A stretch of DNA of 47,138 nucleotides from UBA1738 sp045658645 (GTDB lineage: Bacteria; Bacillota; Clostridia; UBA1381). The stretch is taken from positions 1 to 47,138 of the forward strand of contig JAZOVJ010000047.1 in NCBI GenBank assembly GCA_045658645.1. The letters are read 5' to 3'. The notes beneath the pieces were generated by a model. The model saw only the letters and a list, made by a program, of their open reading frames with translations, was not told where the DNA came from and ran no database searches. The translations under genes were made by a program, and so were the position numbers. Positions 24,271-32,587 of the stretch are shown here, piece by piece (within the stretch, counting starts at the first letter, position 1; each line of letters begins with the position of its first letter).

Positions 24271-25042
24271 TTAACCACTCCTTGTTATTTGAAATAATTT
24301 CTCTTGAAAGTGCAAAATAAGCCTCTGCACCCTTTGATGTAATATCATATTTTATTATAGGCTGACCATAGCTTGGTGCCTCAGAAAGCCTTACATTACG
24401 CGGAATTGGCGATGAGAACACCTTGTCCGGAAAATGCTTTTTAACTTCATTTAATACCTGTTCTGAAAGATTTGTTCTGCTGTCATACATCGTAGCACAA
24501 ATTCCTTCAATCTCAAGCTTTGTATTCAAGGACTTTTTTATGTTCTTTACAGAGTTTATAAGCTGAGAAAGTCCCTCAAGGGCGTAATATTCGCACTGAA
24601 TAGGTATTAAAATACTGTCTGCAGCCGTCATAATGTTGATTGTAAGCATTCCAAGGGCAGGAGGGGCGTCAATAATTATGAAATCATAATCATTTTTTAC
24701 CTCTTTTAGTGCCTCTTTTACGAAAAACTCTCTGTTTTCCTCGCTTGCAAGTTCAATTTCAGCTGCGGAAAGCTCCGGAAGTGACGGAATTATAGAAAGA
24801 CCTCTGCACGCCGTCTTTATTATAGCATCCTTTGTTTTTCCGCTGTCCGCAAGGCAGTCATACAAAGAAAATTCGATTGTATCCTTTGAAACGCCCAGTC
24901 CTGATGTGGCATTACCCTGCGGGTCGCTGTCCACAACAAGCACTTTTTTGCCTTTATACGCAAGGCAAGCAGCAAGATTTACCGCTGTTGTAGTCTTCCC
25001 GACACCGCCTTTTTGATTGATTACGGCTATTATCTTTCCCAT
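24263..25042 (-). CDS. parA: Chromosome partitioning ATPase ParA/Soj
   Basis: Deviant Walker A ATPase of 259 residues: KGGVGKTTTAVNLA at residues 11-24, VDSDPQGNATSGLG, and IIIDAPPALG. It is the short chromosomal Soj type without an N-terminal HTH. First gene of parA-parB-hypothetical-serS. In sporulating Firmicutes Soj also controls DnaA activity. The gene has an extended -10 promoter at 25112-25120, close to a parS site. Confidence 0.96.
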   Translation of the reverse strand: MGKIIAVINQKGGVGKTTTAVNLAACLAYKGKKVLVVDSDPQGNATSGLGVSKDTIEFSLYDCLADSGKTKDAIIKTACRGLSIIPSLPELSAAEIELASEENREFFVKEALKEVKNDYDFIIIDAPPALGMLTINIMTAADSILIPIQCEYYALEGLSQLINSVKNIKKSLNTKLEIEGICATMYDSRTNLSEQVLNEVKKHFPDKVFSSPIPRNVRLSEAPSYGQPIIKYDITSKGAEAYFALSREIISNNKEWLNG

Positions 25043-25111
25043 AAAACCTTTCCTTTGCTAATTTTTCTTCTTATTATATAAATATGCAAACAAATAAACT
25101 TGTCTACATTT

Positions 25112-25120
25112 ATTATAACA
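25112..25120 (-). promoter_or_regulatory. Extended -10 promoter of parA
   Basis: TGT-TATAAT on the minus strand, about 70 bp before the parA start. The parS site at 25140-25155 lies where a -35 region would be or just upstream, so ParB binding could affect this promoter. Confidence 0.55.
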
Positions 25121-25139
25121 CAAAAAAACAAAATGTAAA

Positions 25140-25155
25140 TGTTTCACATGAAACA
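25140..25155. promoter_or_regulatory. parS site 1
   Basis: TGTTTCACATGAAACA, a perfect palindrome one base pair step away from the consensus TGTTTCACGTGAAACA (G to A at position 9). It lies between the divergent parA and gerA genes. Confidence 0.88.
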
Positions 25156-25232
25156 TTTTTAAATATTTTTTGTATATTTTCTTAATTTTGGCAAAAAATA
25201 GACTAAAATACCTTTTTTGGAGAGCGTTTTTT

Positions 25233-26852
25233 ATGAAAGTCGGTAATTTTTTTAAAAATATTCTTGTATATGAGCCACCCTTGGAAAAGGAATCCTTTGA
25301 TTTGGAAGAAAAAACTTCCGATATTATATATGACGTCAGAAAGGAAAATAAAAAAAGGCCCATTCCGCAGGTTTCTTCTGATATAAAAGAAAATCTTGAT
25401 TTCATAAAAGAACGGTTTTCTTTTCCAAAAAATAGCGATGTGGTAATTCGCGAGCTTCTTTTACCCGGTGGGGTGTCTGCATTTTTGGTGTTTTATGACG
25501 GAATGACGGACTCTACTCTCATCGACACCGCTCTTGTAAAGCCTCTTTTTGAGTTACCGCTCTTTTCAGACAGAAAAAAATACGATAGTGATGCGGTTTT
25601 TGAGGGTTTAATAATTCATTCTCAGATAAAGCGCAGCAAGAAACTTGACGCCATAATAGACGACATAAATTTTGGTAATTGCGCTCTTTTTATTGATGGA
25701 ATTGACGAGGCATTTTCTGCCGATGTAAAGAACTGGCCTCACAGAAGCGTTGAAAAGCCGGAAAATGAGCAGTCTATCTATGGTCCGCAAGAGGCCTTTG
25801 CAGAAATGCTGCGTGGAAATTCCGCACAGGTACGCAAATTTTTAAAAACAGAACGGCTTATTTGTGAAAATATGCAGGTTGGCAACGTTTCAAAGACACC
25901 CGGGGTTATTATGTACCTTTCCGATGTGGCAAACGAAGACCTGATAAACGAGGTTCGGCACAGAATAAATAGTCTTTCCACAGACTATGTCATATCCGTA
26001 GAGGAGCTTTCTATGATGATCGAGGACTCGCCAATGATGGTTACGGGGCATATTCTGGCAACAGAGCGGCCTGACCGTGTTGCAAGAGCGCTATCCGAGG
26101 GCAGAGTTGCCATTATTTTAAACGGGAGTTCACGCGCCTTAATTCTTCCTACCAACGCCTATGAAATGACCCATTCCGCAGCAGACGCCTACTTGCGAGC
26201 CGATTTTGCAAATATGTCCCGCGTTATACGCCTTATTTCCATCTTTATTTCGGTGCTTCTTCCGGGGCTTTTTATTGCAATAACCCTTTTTCATGAGGAA
26301 ATGCTGCCCACCTATTTGCTTTATGCCATAAGCGCATCACGACAGAACGTGCCTTTTCCAAGCATTATAGAGCTTCTTTTAATGGAGCTTGCCTTTGAGA
26401 TGATACGTGAGGCAGGAGTTCGGATGCCCGGGCCTTTAGGCTCAATTCTCGGCATCGTGGGCGGTCTTATTCTTGGTCAGGCAGCAGTAAGTGCCAAAAT
26501 AGTAAGCCCTATTATGATTATAATTGTGGCAATAACCGGTATCGGCTCCTTTGCAACTGCCGATTATTCTCTGGGTTGGAGCTACAGAATGCTAAAAATC
26601 ATCTTCATTCTTTTAGGCGGAAGCTTTGGCTTTTTCGGCATAGCTATGGGAATTTTTATTTATTCCGTTTTAATTGCATCAACAAAAAGCTTTGGCGTGC
26701 CGTTTCTTTCACCACTTCCGGGCAACAACCTATACAAAAACGCCGTTTTTGTTCCGCCCGTATGGCAGACAGAAAAACGCCCCGGCTACTTAAAACCGAA
26801 AAAGCTGTATAGGGAAGATAAGATAAGCAAGAAATGGCGTGTAGGCAGGTAG
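25233..26852 (+). CDS. gerAA: Spore germinant receptor subunit A (GerA family)
   Basis: Inner-membrane subunit of a nutrient germinant receptor, 539 residues. A long soluble N-terminal region is followed from about residue 330 by five to six membrane segments, with the family sequences LPGLFIAITLF, EAGVRMPGPLGSILGIVGGLILGQAAV and FGVPFLSPL before a short basic tail. Start at 25233 follows GGAG; a longer reading through 25170 has no ribosome binding site and overlaps the parS area. First of gerA-gerB-gerC plus a small membrane gene. Confidence 0.94.
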   Translation: MKVGNFFKNILVYEPPLEKESFDLEEKTSDIIYDVRKENKKRPIPQVSSDIKENLDFIKERFSFPKNSDVVIRELLLPGGVSAFLVFYDGMTDSTLIDTALVKPLFELPLFSDRKKYDSDAVFEGLIIHSQIKRSKKLDAIIDDINFGNCALFIDGIDEAFSADVKNWPHRSVEKPENEQSIYGPQEAFAEMLRGNSAQVRKFLKTERLICENMQVGNVSKTPGVIMYLSDVANEDLINEVRHRINSLSTDYVISVEELSMMIEDSPMMVTGHILATERPDRVARALSEGRVAIILNGSSRALILPTNAYEMTHSAADAYLRADFANMSRVIRLISIFISVLLPGLFIAITLFHEEMLPTYLLYAISASRQNVPFPSIIELLLMELAFEMIREAGVRMPGPLGSILGIVGGLILGQAAVSAKIVSPIMIIIVAITGIGSFATADYSLGWSYRMLKIIFILLGGSFGFFGIAMGIFIYSVLIASTKSFGVPFLSPLPGNNLYKNAVFVPPVWQTEKRPGYLKPKKLYREDKISKKWRVGR

Positions 26853-26910
26853 TCCTGTAAATTAGGGGCATTTTATTGACAACGGTTATAAAACCGTCTG
26901 TTTAACAAAA

Positions 26911-26926
26911 AGTTTCACGTGAAACA
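26911..26926. promoter_or_regulatory. parS site 2
   Basis: AGTTTCACGTGAAACA matches 15 of 16 positions of the parS consensus (first T is A). It lies in the 136-bp gap between gerA and gerB. An inverted repeat ACGGTT-ATAA-AACCGT is 14 bp upstream (26882-26897). Confidence 0.85.
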
Positions 26927-26988
26927 TTGTATTTTTATTGACTGTTGTTTTTATGTCCCTATTTTGACATACGTTGAAAGGAGAATGT

Positions 26989-28083
26989 ATGAATACAAAA
27001 ATCAGATTAAATCAAAGGCAATTAACCCTTCTTATGTCTAACCTTTTAATAACCAAAATGACCTTTTCCTTTCCAAGATTTCTGTTTAAAACAAGCGGGA
27101 ACGCCGCTTGGATACAGGCAATTTATATGTCCCTTTTGGCATATATTATTCTAAGGCTGTCCCTTTCATTTTTTAAATATACAGGGAACAAATCTATTCT
27201 TCAGTTATCTGAGAGTTTGGGCAAAAAACCGCTTAAAATAGCGGTTTCTCTAATAATTGCCTTTATAATTATTATTCATACAACCACAGAAATGCGCACC
27301 TTTTTAGAGTCTGTAAAGATAGTTCTTCTTCCAAAAACCAAGATAGAATATATATTAATTTTCTTTGGTACAACCGTAGCAGTAGGTGCTCTTTGCGGAT
27401 TTAATGCACTTTCCACCATAAATGCTTTGTTCTTTCCGTTTTGTCTTTTTTTCCTTGGTGCTTTAGTGTTATTTTTAATACCAACATATAATATAAACAA
27501 TATTTTCCCTGTATTTGGAACAGGTATCCGGGATGTTTTTTTGAATAGTCTTTTGGATATGCACTGTTTTTCCGACCTTTTAGCACTCAACCTTTTATTC
27601 CCTTACGTTGGGGACATAAAAACCATAAAGAGAAGCGGAACAAATGCAGTCATAATAAGCGGGATTATCCTTACAATCATCTGTCTTGCCTACGGATTAA
27701 CATATCCATACCCATATTCCAGAGAATTCCTGCTTATCCCGTATCAGCTTTCACGAATGGTTAAGGCAGGAGAGTATTTTCAGCGATTTGAAGCGCTTTT
27801 CGAATTTGTCTGGACCTTGACACACCTTTTATACTCCGCAATTTATGTGTATATTTTATGCCTTGTGTTCCAGAACGCGTTCAAACTTCGAGCGGCAAAA
27901 TCATTGATTCCCTGCGTGGTTGCCCTGCTTTCGCTGGTTTCCTTTATTCCCGCATCCGTTGTGGAGCTTTTGGACACCTCAAATACGCTGAAAAGGTTCA
28001 TCGCACCCTTTGCATTGTTCTTGCCAATACTAATCCCGCTCGCCTACTCTTTAAAGCATCGAAAAAAAGGAGGTAGTCCATAA
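26989..28083 (+). CDS. gerAB: Spore germinant receptor subunit B (APC-like permease)
   Basis: A 364-residue membrane protein with about ten helices, of the GerB branch of the amino acid/polyamine/organocation superfamily; in Bacillus this subunit binds the germinant. The N terminus KIRLNQRQLTLLM-type start and the stretch GIRDVFLNSLLDMHCFSDLLALNLLFPY are typical. The ATG at 26989 follows AAAGGAG; a TTG five codons earlier is part of the leader. It ends in TAATG with gerC. Confidence 0.93.
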   Translation: MNTKIRLNQRQLTLLMSNLLITKMTFSFPRFLFKTSGNAAWIQAIYMSLLAYIILRLSLSFFKYTGNKSILQLSESLGKKPLKIAVSLIIAFIIIIHTTTEMRTFLESVKIVLLPKTKIEYILIFFGTTVAVGALCGFNALSTINALFFPFCLFFLGALVLFLIPTYNINNIFPVFGTGIRDVFLNSLLDMHCFSDLLALNLLFPYVGDIKTIKRSGTNAVIISGIILTIICLAYGLTYPYPYSREFLLIPYQLSRMVKAGEYFQRFEALFEFVWTLTHLLYSAIYVYILCLVFQNAFKLRAAKSLIPCVVALLSLVSFIPASVVELLDTSNTLKRFIAPFALFLPILIPLAYSLKHRKKGGSP

Positions 28084-29309
28084 TGAAGCTTTTGAAGATT
28101 TTATTTCTATTGCTTTCATTTTCCGTGCTTTTTGGCTGCAGCGATGCAGAAGAACCGGACGCTTTGGGATACGTTGTTGCGCTCGGGATAGATAAGGCGG
28201 AGAAAGAAGAATCCAAATATGATATTACTATTCAGTTTGCAAACCCTGTGAGCATAAGCGGCGGGGCAAGTCAGGAAGGCGGTAAGGGCGGAAAAGAAAG
28301 CATTAAGAATGTCACTGTTACGGCACCCAGCATTTATTCCGCCGTAAATGTGGCAAACCACGTGGTGAGCAAGGTTTTCACTCTTTCCCACACCAAAGTT
28401 GTGGTTTTCTCCGAAGAAATTGCAAAAGCCGGCATTAAAGATATATTGGAAACCATCGGCCGAAGCAGTGATATTCGTCCAAATACGTATTTCACTGTCT
28501 GCAAAAGCTCGGCAAAGGACTTTTTAGAATCAGTAAATCCAGAAACCGAAATAAACCCAACAAGATACTACTCCATGCTTTTTGAAAACGATTTTTCCGG
28601 CTTTGTTCCGCAAACCAAGAGTCAGGATTTTTACTTTTTTGCAAACAGTAATGAAAAAAACACTGTTTTGCCATTGTCCGCAAAAGCAGAGAAAAAGGGG
28701 ACATATAACTTTAGTGACAGCGGATACCAATATAAGTTGGAAGACTTTTCTGCAGGAGAAATTCCGTCCGAAAAAACAGAAATTCAGATTATGGGGATGG
28801 CAATTTTTGATATGGATAAGTATATAGGCGAAATGGGGGACATAGAAACTGAAATTTATAACCTGTTAACCGGTCAGTATAGAAGCAGTTATGTTACCTA
28901 CTACTTTTCGCCAACTCCCGATGACCCTATAACCGTTCTTCAGCAACAGAATAAACGGCCAAAAATTACTGTGGATACGTCAGGCGATATCCCGAAAATC
29001 AGTTTAAATGTATATGTTGAAGCGGATTTCACCTCATCAACTCCCGAAATGGCGGTAGAAGAGCATCTTAACGAGTTTTCCAACGAGGCATCAGAGGACT
29101 TGAAACGTGAAATTGAAAAATTTATTCTAAAAACAAAGGATATGAAAGCGGATATTGTGGGTTTCGGCAGTTTTGCAAAACGAAATTTTATTGACGAAAA
29201 GGCTTTTAACGATTACAAATGGAAAGAGAAGTATCCGTCTTCTGTAATTGATGTGAATGTGGATTTTGAGGTGCGCAGAACAGGGCTTGTAGTAAGGAGT
29301 GAGAAATAA
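28083..29309 (+). CDS. gerAC: Spore germinant receptor lipoprotein subunit C
   Basis: A 408-residue lipoprotein: signal peptide with lipobox LFGC (Cys19), followed by the GerC fold (LGYVVALGIDKAE, then GGKESIKNVTVTAPSIYSAVNVA and LSHTKVVVFSEEIAKAGI). The C-terminal half carries FGSFAKRNFIDEKAFNDYKWKEKYP, typical of the third domain. Its start overlaps the gerB stop by one base and its own stop overlaps the start of the following small gene. Confidence 0.95.
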   Translation: MKLLKILFLLLSFSVLFGCSDAEEPDALGYVVALGIDKAEKEESKYDITIQFANPVSISGGASQEGGKGGKESIKNVTVTAPSIYSAVNVANHVVSKVFTLSHTKVVVFSEEIAKAGIKDILETIGRSSDIRPNTYFTVCKSSAKDFLESVNPETEINPTRYYSMLFENDFSGFVPQTKSQDFYFFANSNEKNTVLPLSAKAEKKGTYNFSDSGYQYKLEDFSAGEIPSEKTEIQIMGMAIFDMDKYIGEMGDIETEIYNLLTGQYRSSYVTYYFSPTPDDPITVLQQQNKRPKITVDTSGDIPKISLNVYVEADFTSSTPEMAVEEHLNEFSNEASEDLKREIEKFILKTKDMKADIVGFGSFAKRNFIDEKAFNDYKWKEKYPSSVIDVNVDFEVRRTGLVVRSEK

Positions 29310-29479
29310 TGTCGGATATTTTTGTCTTTATAGTAACAATCTTAATTGTTATCAGAACTTTCGGGTACGGGTTATGGACCATTTCTTCAAAAAATATAAC
29401 CGGCGGTCTTTTTATACTTTTAATATCCGCACTCACTGCAGGGCTTTGTTCATATCTGCTGTTTTTTGACAGAACTTGA
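29309..29479 (+). CDS. Small two-helix membrane protein, candidate GerD-type receptor subunit
   Basis: A 56-codon frame starting in TAATG with the gerC stop. The protein has two hydrophobic helices, about residues 4-18 and 31-53, separated by a short polar loop (TISSKNITGG), and ends in FFDRT. Coupling to gerC and the two-helix form match the small D subunits (about 55-80 residues) known beside some ger operons in Bacillus. Its TGA stop lies inside the -35 element of rnpB. A ribosome binding site AAGGAG stands 9 nt upstream of the ATG. Confidence 0.75.
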   Translation: MSDIFVFIVTILIVIRTFGYGLWTISSKNITGGLFILLISALTAGLCSYLLFFDRT

Positions 29480-29504
29480 CAGAAAGATAAAAAAATATTA
29501 TAAT
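29476..29504 (+). promoter_or_regulatory. Consensus promoter of rnpB
   Basis: TTGACA (29476-29481), 17-bp spacer, TATAAT (29499-29504): a perfect sigma-A promoter. The predicted start falls at about 29511-29513, the first base of the RNase P P1 helix. Confidence 0.9.
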
Positions 29505-29512
29505 AGCGTTTA

Positions 29513-29837
29513 GAGTAAGTCAGACGGTTGCGGGCACCGAAAGGTGCGTGAGGAAAGTCCGGGCTTCACAGAGCATGGATGCCGGCTAACGGCCGGCGGA
29601 GGCGACTCCAGGGACAGTGCAACAGAAAATAAACGCCAGTTTTGGTAAGTGTGGAAATGTGAGGTAAGAGCTCACAGGGAAGATGGTAACTGAATTCCCG
29701 TGTAAACCCCATCCGAAGCAACATCGACTGCGTTTGCCTGCTCGGCATATAGCGCGAATGATGGCATGAGCGAAGAGGTAACTCTCCGCCACAGATAGAT
29801 GACCGTCTAATACAGAACCCGGCTTACAGACTTGCTC
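29513..29837 (+). ncRNA. rnpB: RNase P RNA (type A)
   Basis: Catalytic RNA that matures the 5' ends of tRNAs. P1 forms between GAGTAAGTC (29513-29521) and GACTTGCTC (29829-29837). The conserved core GAGGAAAGTCCGGGCTTC follows at about 29548, ACAGTGCAACAGAAA (P10/11 region) at about 29615, and the 3' P4 partner ACAGAACCCGGCTTA at about 29812. Length about 325 nt fits a type A molecule. It is followed by a strong terminator. rnpA is not in the window. Confidence 0.96.
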
Positions 29838-29853
29838 TTCTTTAAAAAAAATT

Positions 29854-29876
29854 CTCCCAAGGTTTTACCTTGGGAG
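29854..29876. terminator. Bidirectional terminator, rnpB / ppx
   Basis: CTCCCAAGGT-TTT-ACCTTGGGAG with T runs on both sides; serves rnpB on plus and the ppx-like gene on minus (convergent). Confidence 0.92.
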
Positions 29877-29879
29877 TTT

Positions 29880-30731
29880 TTATTTTATTTCATTCATTAC
29901 AAGGTACCCTTCACGAACACCGCAGGGCAGAACATAAATTTTTGATGCACCTATATAAGTTGCAATTTCCTCCATAACCATTATTCCGCACACTATATTG
30001 TCATACCTGCTCCTTAATACATCCTTAAGGGTTTCCTCCGGTGCTGATTTTATAAATTCGGCTATGCCTTTTAAGTCTTTTGTTTCTATATATTCTGTGT
30101 TTTGTGTCCCTGTAATAAATCTATATATTCTGAGCGCTGTTTTTGCCGTTCCGCCCATCATATATATGTTTTCGCTTTTTCCGTTTACTTTTTTCAGGTA
30201 TTTTTCAATGTACTTTTTTATTTTTTCTGTTTCTTCTTCTGTCGGGAACACGCCTTCTGCAAATATTTTCTTTATTTTTTTAGCTCCGATAGGGTATGAA
30301 TCAAAGGACAGAAGATTTTTCTGTTGAAACTCAAAAATTTGCGCACTTCCTCCACCCAGGTCAACGCCTATTCCCGATTTATTTTCGCCTATTTCAGAAA
30401 TAAGCGCTGAAAAATCGCATTTTGCCTCGTCTTTTCCCGATAATATATCAATTAAAACTCCTGTTTTTTCAAAAATTTCTTTTTTAACTTCCTCTGCATT
30501 GTCAAGCACCCGGAATGCAAAGGTTGCAAATGCATATACATGGCATCCTTTTGCTTCGTTTTTAAGGTATTCAATGGCAGTACACAGTTTTTGTGTCCCT
30601 GTTTCTGTAAGATGTCCATTTATGGTGTCGTGCAAAATTTCGGACGTAACTGCTGTGTTAGACAGCTTTTTCCCGTTCTCATACATAACAAGACGTATTG
30701 TATTAGAACCGATGTCTATAATTCCTACCAT
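29880..30731 (-). CDS. ppx: Ppx/GppA-family phosphatase
   Basis: Sugar-kinase-fold phosphatase acting on polyphosphate or pppGpp. The 283 residues include phosphate-1 GIIDIGSNTIRLVMY at the N terminus, the phosphate-2 motif IGVDLGGGSAQIFEF at about 135-149 and a later MMGGTAKT. Only the N-terminal catalytic domain is present (full E. coli Ppx/GppA are about 500 residues), a common short form in Clostridia. It cannot be assigned to polyphosphate or guanosine substrates. Convergent with rnpB. Confidence 0.88.
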   Translation of the reverse strand: MVGIIDIGSNTIRLVMYENGKKLSNTAVTSEILHDTINGHLTETGTQKLCTAIEYLKNEAKGCHVYAFATFAFRVLDNAEEVKKEIFEKTGVLIDILSGKDEAKCDFSALISEIGENKSGIGVDLGGGSAQIFEFQQKNLLSFDSYPIGAKKIKKIFAEGVFPTEEETEKIKKYIEKYLKKVNGKSENIYMMGGTAKTALRIYRFITGTQNTEYIETKDLKGIAEFIKSAPEETLKDVLRSRYDNIVCGIMVMEEIATYIGASKIYVLPCGVREGYLVMNEIK

Positions 30732-30758
30732 TTTCTTACCCTCCTTTTAATACTTAAA

Positions 30759-30796
30759 AAGACATTCAAAACGCCAAATGGCATAATGAATGTCTT
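30759..30796 (-). terminator. Terminator of the dnaN-downstream operon
   Basis: AAGACATTCA/TGAATGTCTT arms with an inner GCC-AAAT-GGC hairpin, directly after the HisRS-like gene; the minus-strand tail is T-rich. Confidence 0.8.
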
Positions 30797-30799
30797 ATT

Positions 30800-31588
30800 T
30801 TAATGCATATGATGCTCATGATGGTGGTGATGACCGCCACAACCGCAGTCGCACTCGTCCTCTTCTTCGTCTTCGTCATAATATCCTAAAAAATCGGACG
30901 CAGTTGTTTCAATAATTTCATTCTTCGCAAAGTCATTTATCATAAGCTTTCCGTCAGAATAAACGCGCAAAATACAGCCAAGACCGTTTTCTTTTGTATA
31001 TAAAACCGCATCATCAATTGAACCCGAGCCTGTATAATACTCAACTATACATCCGTTTATTCTAAGATTATAAGCAACATCATAAGCCAGCCCTTCAGCT
31101 CCGTTTTCAGCAAAAATCAAGCTGGACTGTACTTTTTCAAAGCCTGCCTCACTATCATAAAACTCTTTTAAATCAAGGCTTATTTCATAATAGTCGCTGT
31201 CAAACTTTGTTCGTGCAAAAGGCTTTTTAAAACTTTCAATAACTGCAGGTTTTTCGCCTGTTTCAAGTCTTATTATGTTTTCAAACCCGAACAGGCACAG
31301 AAGTTCTGCCAATTTGCTGTCGCTTAAACTTATTGTTATGTTTTCCTTACCGCAGACCATACCAATTTCAACGCATAATGCTATCAAATCTGCCTTTGCC
31401 TTTTCACCTTTGTCCTGTGAATTTATTGCAGTCATCACATCGTTTGCAAAATGATAGTATTTTCCGGGTTCTTTTTTTGAATCCTCATAGAACCCTTCGT
31501 TATTTTCAACTTCACAAAAACCAAATGTTTCAATAACTGTCCAAATTGTGTCTGTAATTTCTCTTTTTTTCGGGTTTACCTTAATCAT
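30800..31588 (-). CDS. HisRS/HisZ-like protein with His/Cys-rich tail (unknown)
   Basis: A 262-residue protein that I cannot name. Weak but ordered resemblance to histidyl-tRNA synthetase paralogues: TIWTVIETFGFCEVENNEG near the start (cf. the class II first helix and strand), KLAELLCLFGFENI in the middle, and a C-terminal domain AYNLRINGCIVEYYTGSGSIDDAVLYTKENG with ILRVYSDGKLMIND that follows the pattern of HisRS anticodon-binding domains. The class II active-site motifs 2 and 3 are not visible, so no aminoacylation is expected. The last 25 residues are Asp/Glu-rich, then CDCGCGG and HHHHHEHHMH, a likely metal-binding tail. Last gene of the dnaN-MBL-hemZ-dnaI unit. Confidence 0.55.
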   Translation of the reverse strand: MIKVNPKKREITDTIWTVIETFGFCEVENNEGFYEDSKKEPGKYYHFANDVMTAINSQDKGEKAKADLIALCVEIGMVCGKENITISLSDSKLAELLCLFGFENIIRLETGEKPAVIESFKKPFARTKFDSDYYEISLDLKEFYDSEAGFEKVQSSLIFAENGAEGLAYDVAYNLRINGCIVEYYTGSGSIDDAVLYTKENGLGCILRVYSDGKLMINDFAKNEIIETTASDFLGYYDEDEEEDECDCGCGGHHHHHEHHMH

Positions 31589-31602
31589 TTTATGTCCCCT
31601 TT

Positions 31603-32583
31603 TTATTTCAGAAGTTTTTGTACTCGAATATCTGTCCCTGCAAAGTGCAATATCTCGAATGCTTCGTAAATTCTTGAAGCTATTCTGTCACTGTACTTTT
31701 GTGCAATACCCTTCATATTCATATTTGTGCTTATAATCATTTTCTTTTTGGTTATAATCCGCTCATTTAATATCTCATTCAAAAGCTGACAAGAAAGCGA
31801 GCTTATAACCTCGCAACCCAAATCGTCCAAAATCAAAAGGTCGCAGTCACGAATTAATTCACGCATCATTTCAAAATCGTCATTTTCCTTTTTACCGAAC
31901 TTATAATCCTCATAATCAGAAAAAAGACCTGATGCAGAAGTATAAATCACTGTTTTTCCCGAATCCATCATCTTTTTAGCGATACAGGAAGATAAAAATG
32001 TCTTACCAAAACCGCATCCGCCATAGAAAAACAGATTTTTCACTTCTTCTTTATCACAAAAATCAATGGCTTTTTTATAAATTATATCTATATTTTCACG
32101 TTCTGTTATTCCAAGATTTTCAACAGGTTTATCACTGTAATAATCAAATGAAAATTCAGAAAAATCGTGAAGCATTTCTTTCATATTAGATAAATCGTAC
32201 CTTAAATTTATAAGTTTCTGAACAAAACAACTGCATTTTTTTGTATCTTCAAAGCCCGTGTCCAGACATTTTTCACAAGTGTACTTTACTTCATCATAAT
32301 CTTTTGGAATATTATTCTTTTTTAATATTTCTGCTTTCTTTTCATTCAAGGCTTTTATATTTTTTGCAAATTCTTCATTTATTTCCTGTGCTTTTTCAGG
32401 ATTTTTTAAAATTTTGCCGAAGTTTTCGATACCCATCTTGTTTATTTCATTTTCAATTTTTATAAGTTCAGGAAAATCATTATGCACTTTTTCCACTATT
32501 TCGTCACGTTTTGCCCGTGCAATAGTTCTCTGCTCGTCATATTCGCCCATTATTCTTCGTATTGCCGCGTCATGATACTGCAT
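31603..32583 (-). CDS. dnaI: DnaI/DnaC-like helicase-loader ATPase
   Basis: AAA+ ATPase of 326 residues. N-terminal helical region, then a zinc-binding motif CEKCLDTGFEDTKKCSC (C-x2-C-x9-C-x-C), then the ATPase core with Walker A GGCGFGKT (about residue 165), Walker B LLILDDLG, and a sensor region ISTNM. The zinc module plus loader ATPase is the DnaI layout; IstB transposition ATPases lack it and no transposase is near. It would load the replicative helicase during initiation, consistent with dnaA and dnaN upstream. Confidence 0.87.
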   Translation of the reverse strand: MQYHDAAIRRIMGEYDEQRTIARAKRDEIVEKVHNDFPELIKIENEINKMGIENFGKILKNPEKAQEINEEFAKNIKALNEKKAEILKKNNIPKDYDEVKYTCEKCLDTGFEDTKKCSCFVQKLINLRYDLSNMKEMLHDFSEFSFDYYSDKPVENLGITERENIDIIYKKAIDFCDKEEVKNLFFYGGCGFGKTFLSSCIAKKMMDSGKTVIYTSASGLFSDYEDYKFGKKENDDFEMMRELIRDCDLLILDDLGCEVISSLSCQLLNEILNERIITKKKMIISTNMNMKGIAQKYSDRIASRIYEAFEILHFAGTDIRVQKLLK

Positions 32584-32587
32584 ATTA

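Noticed and set aside
31603..32583. IstB-type transposition ATPase
   Set aside because: No IstA transposase or inverted repeats nearby, and the zinc motif plus replication context favours a helicase loader.
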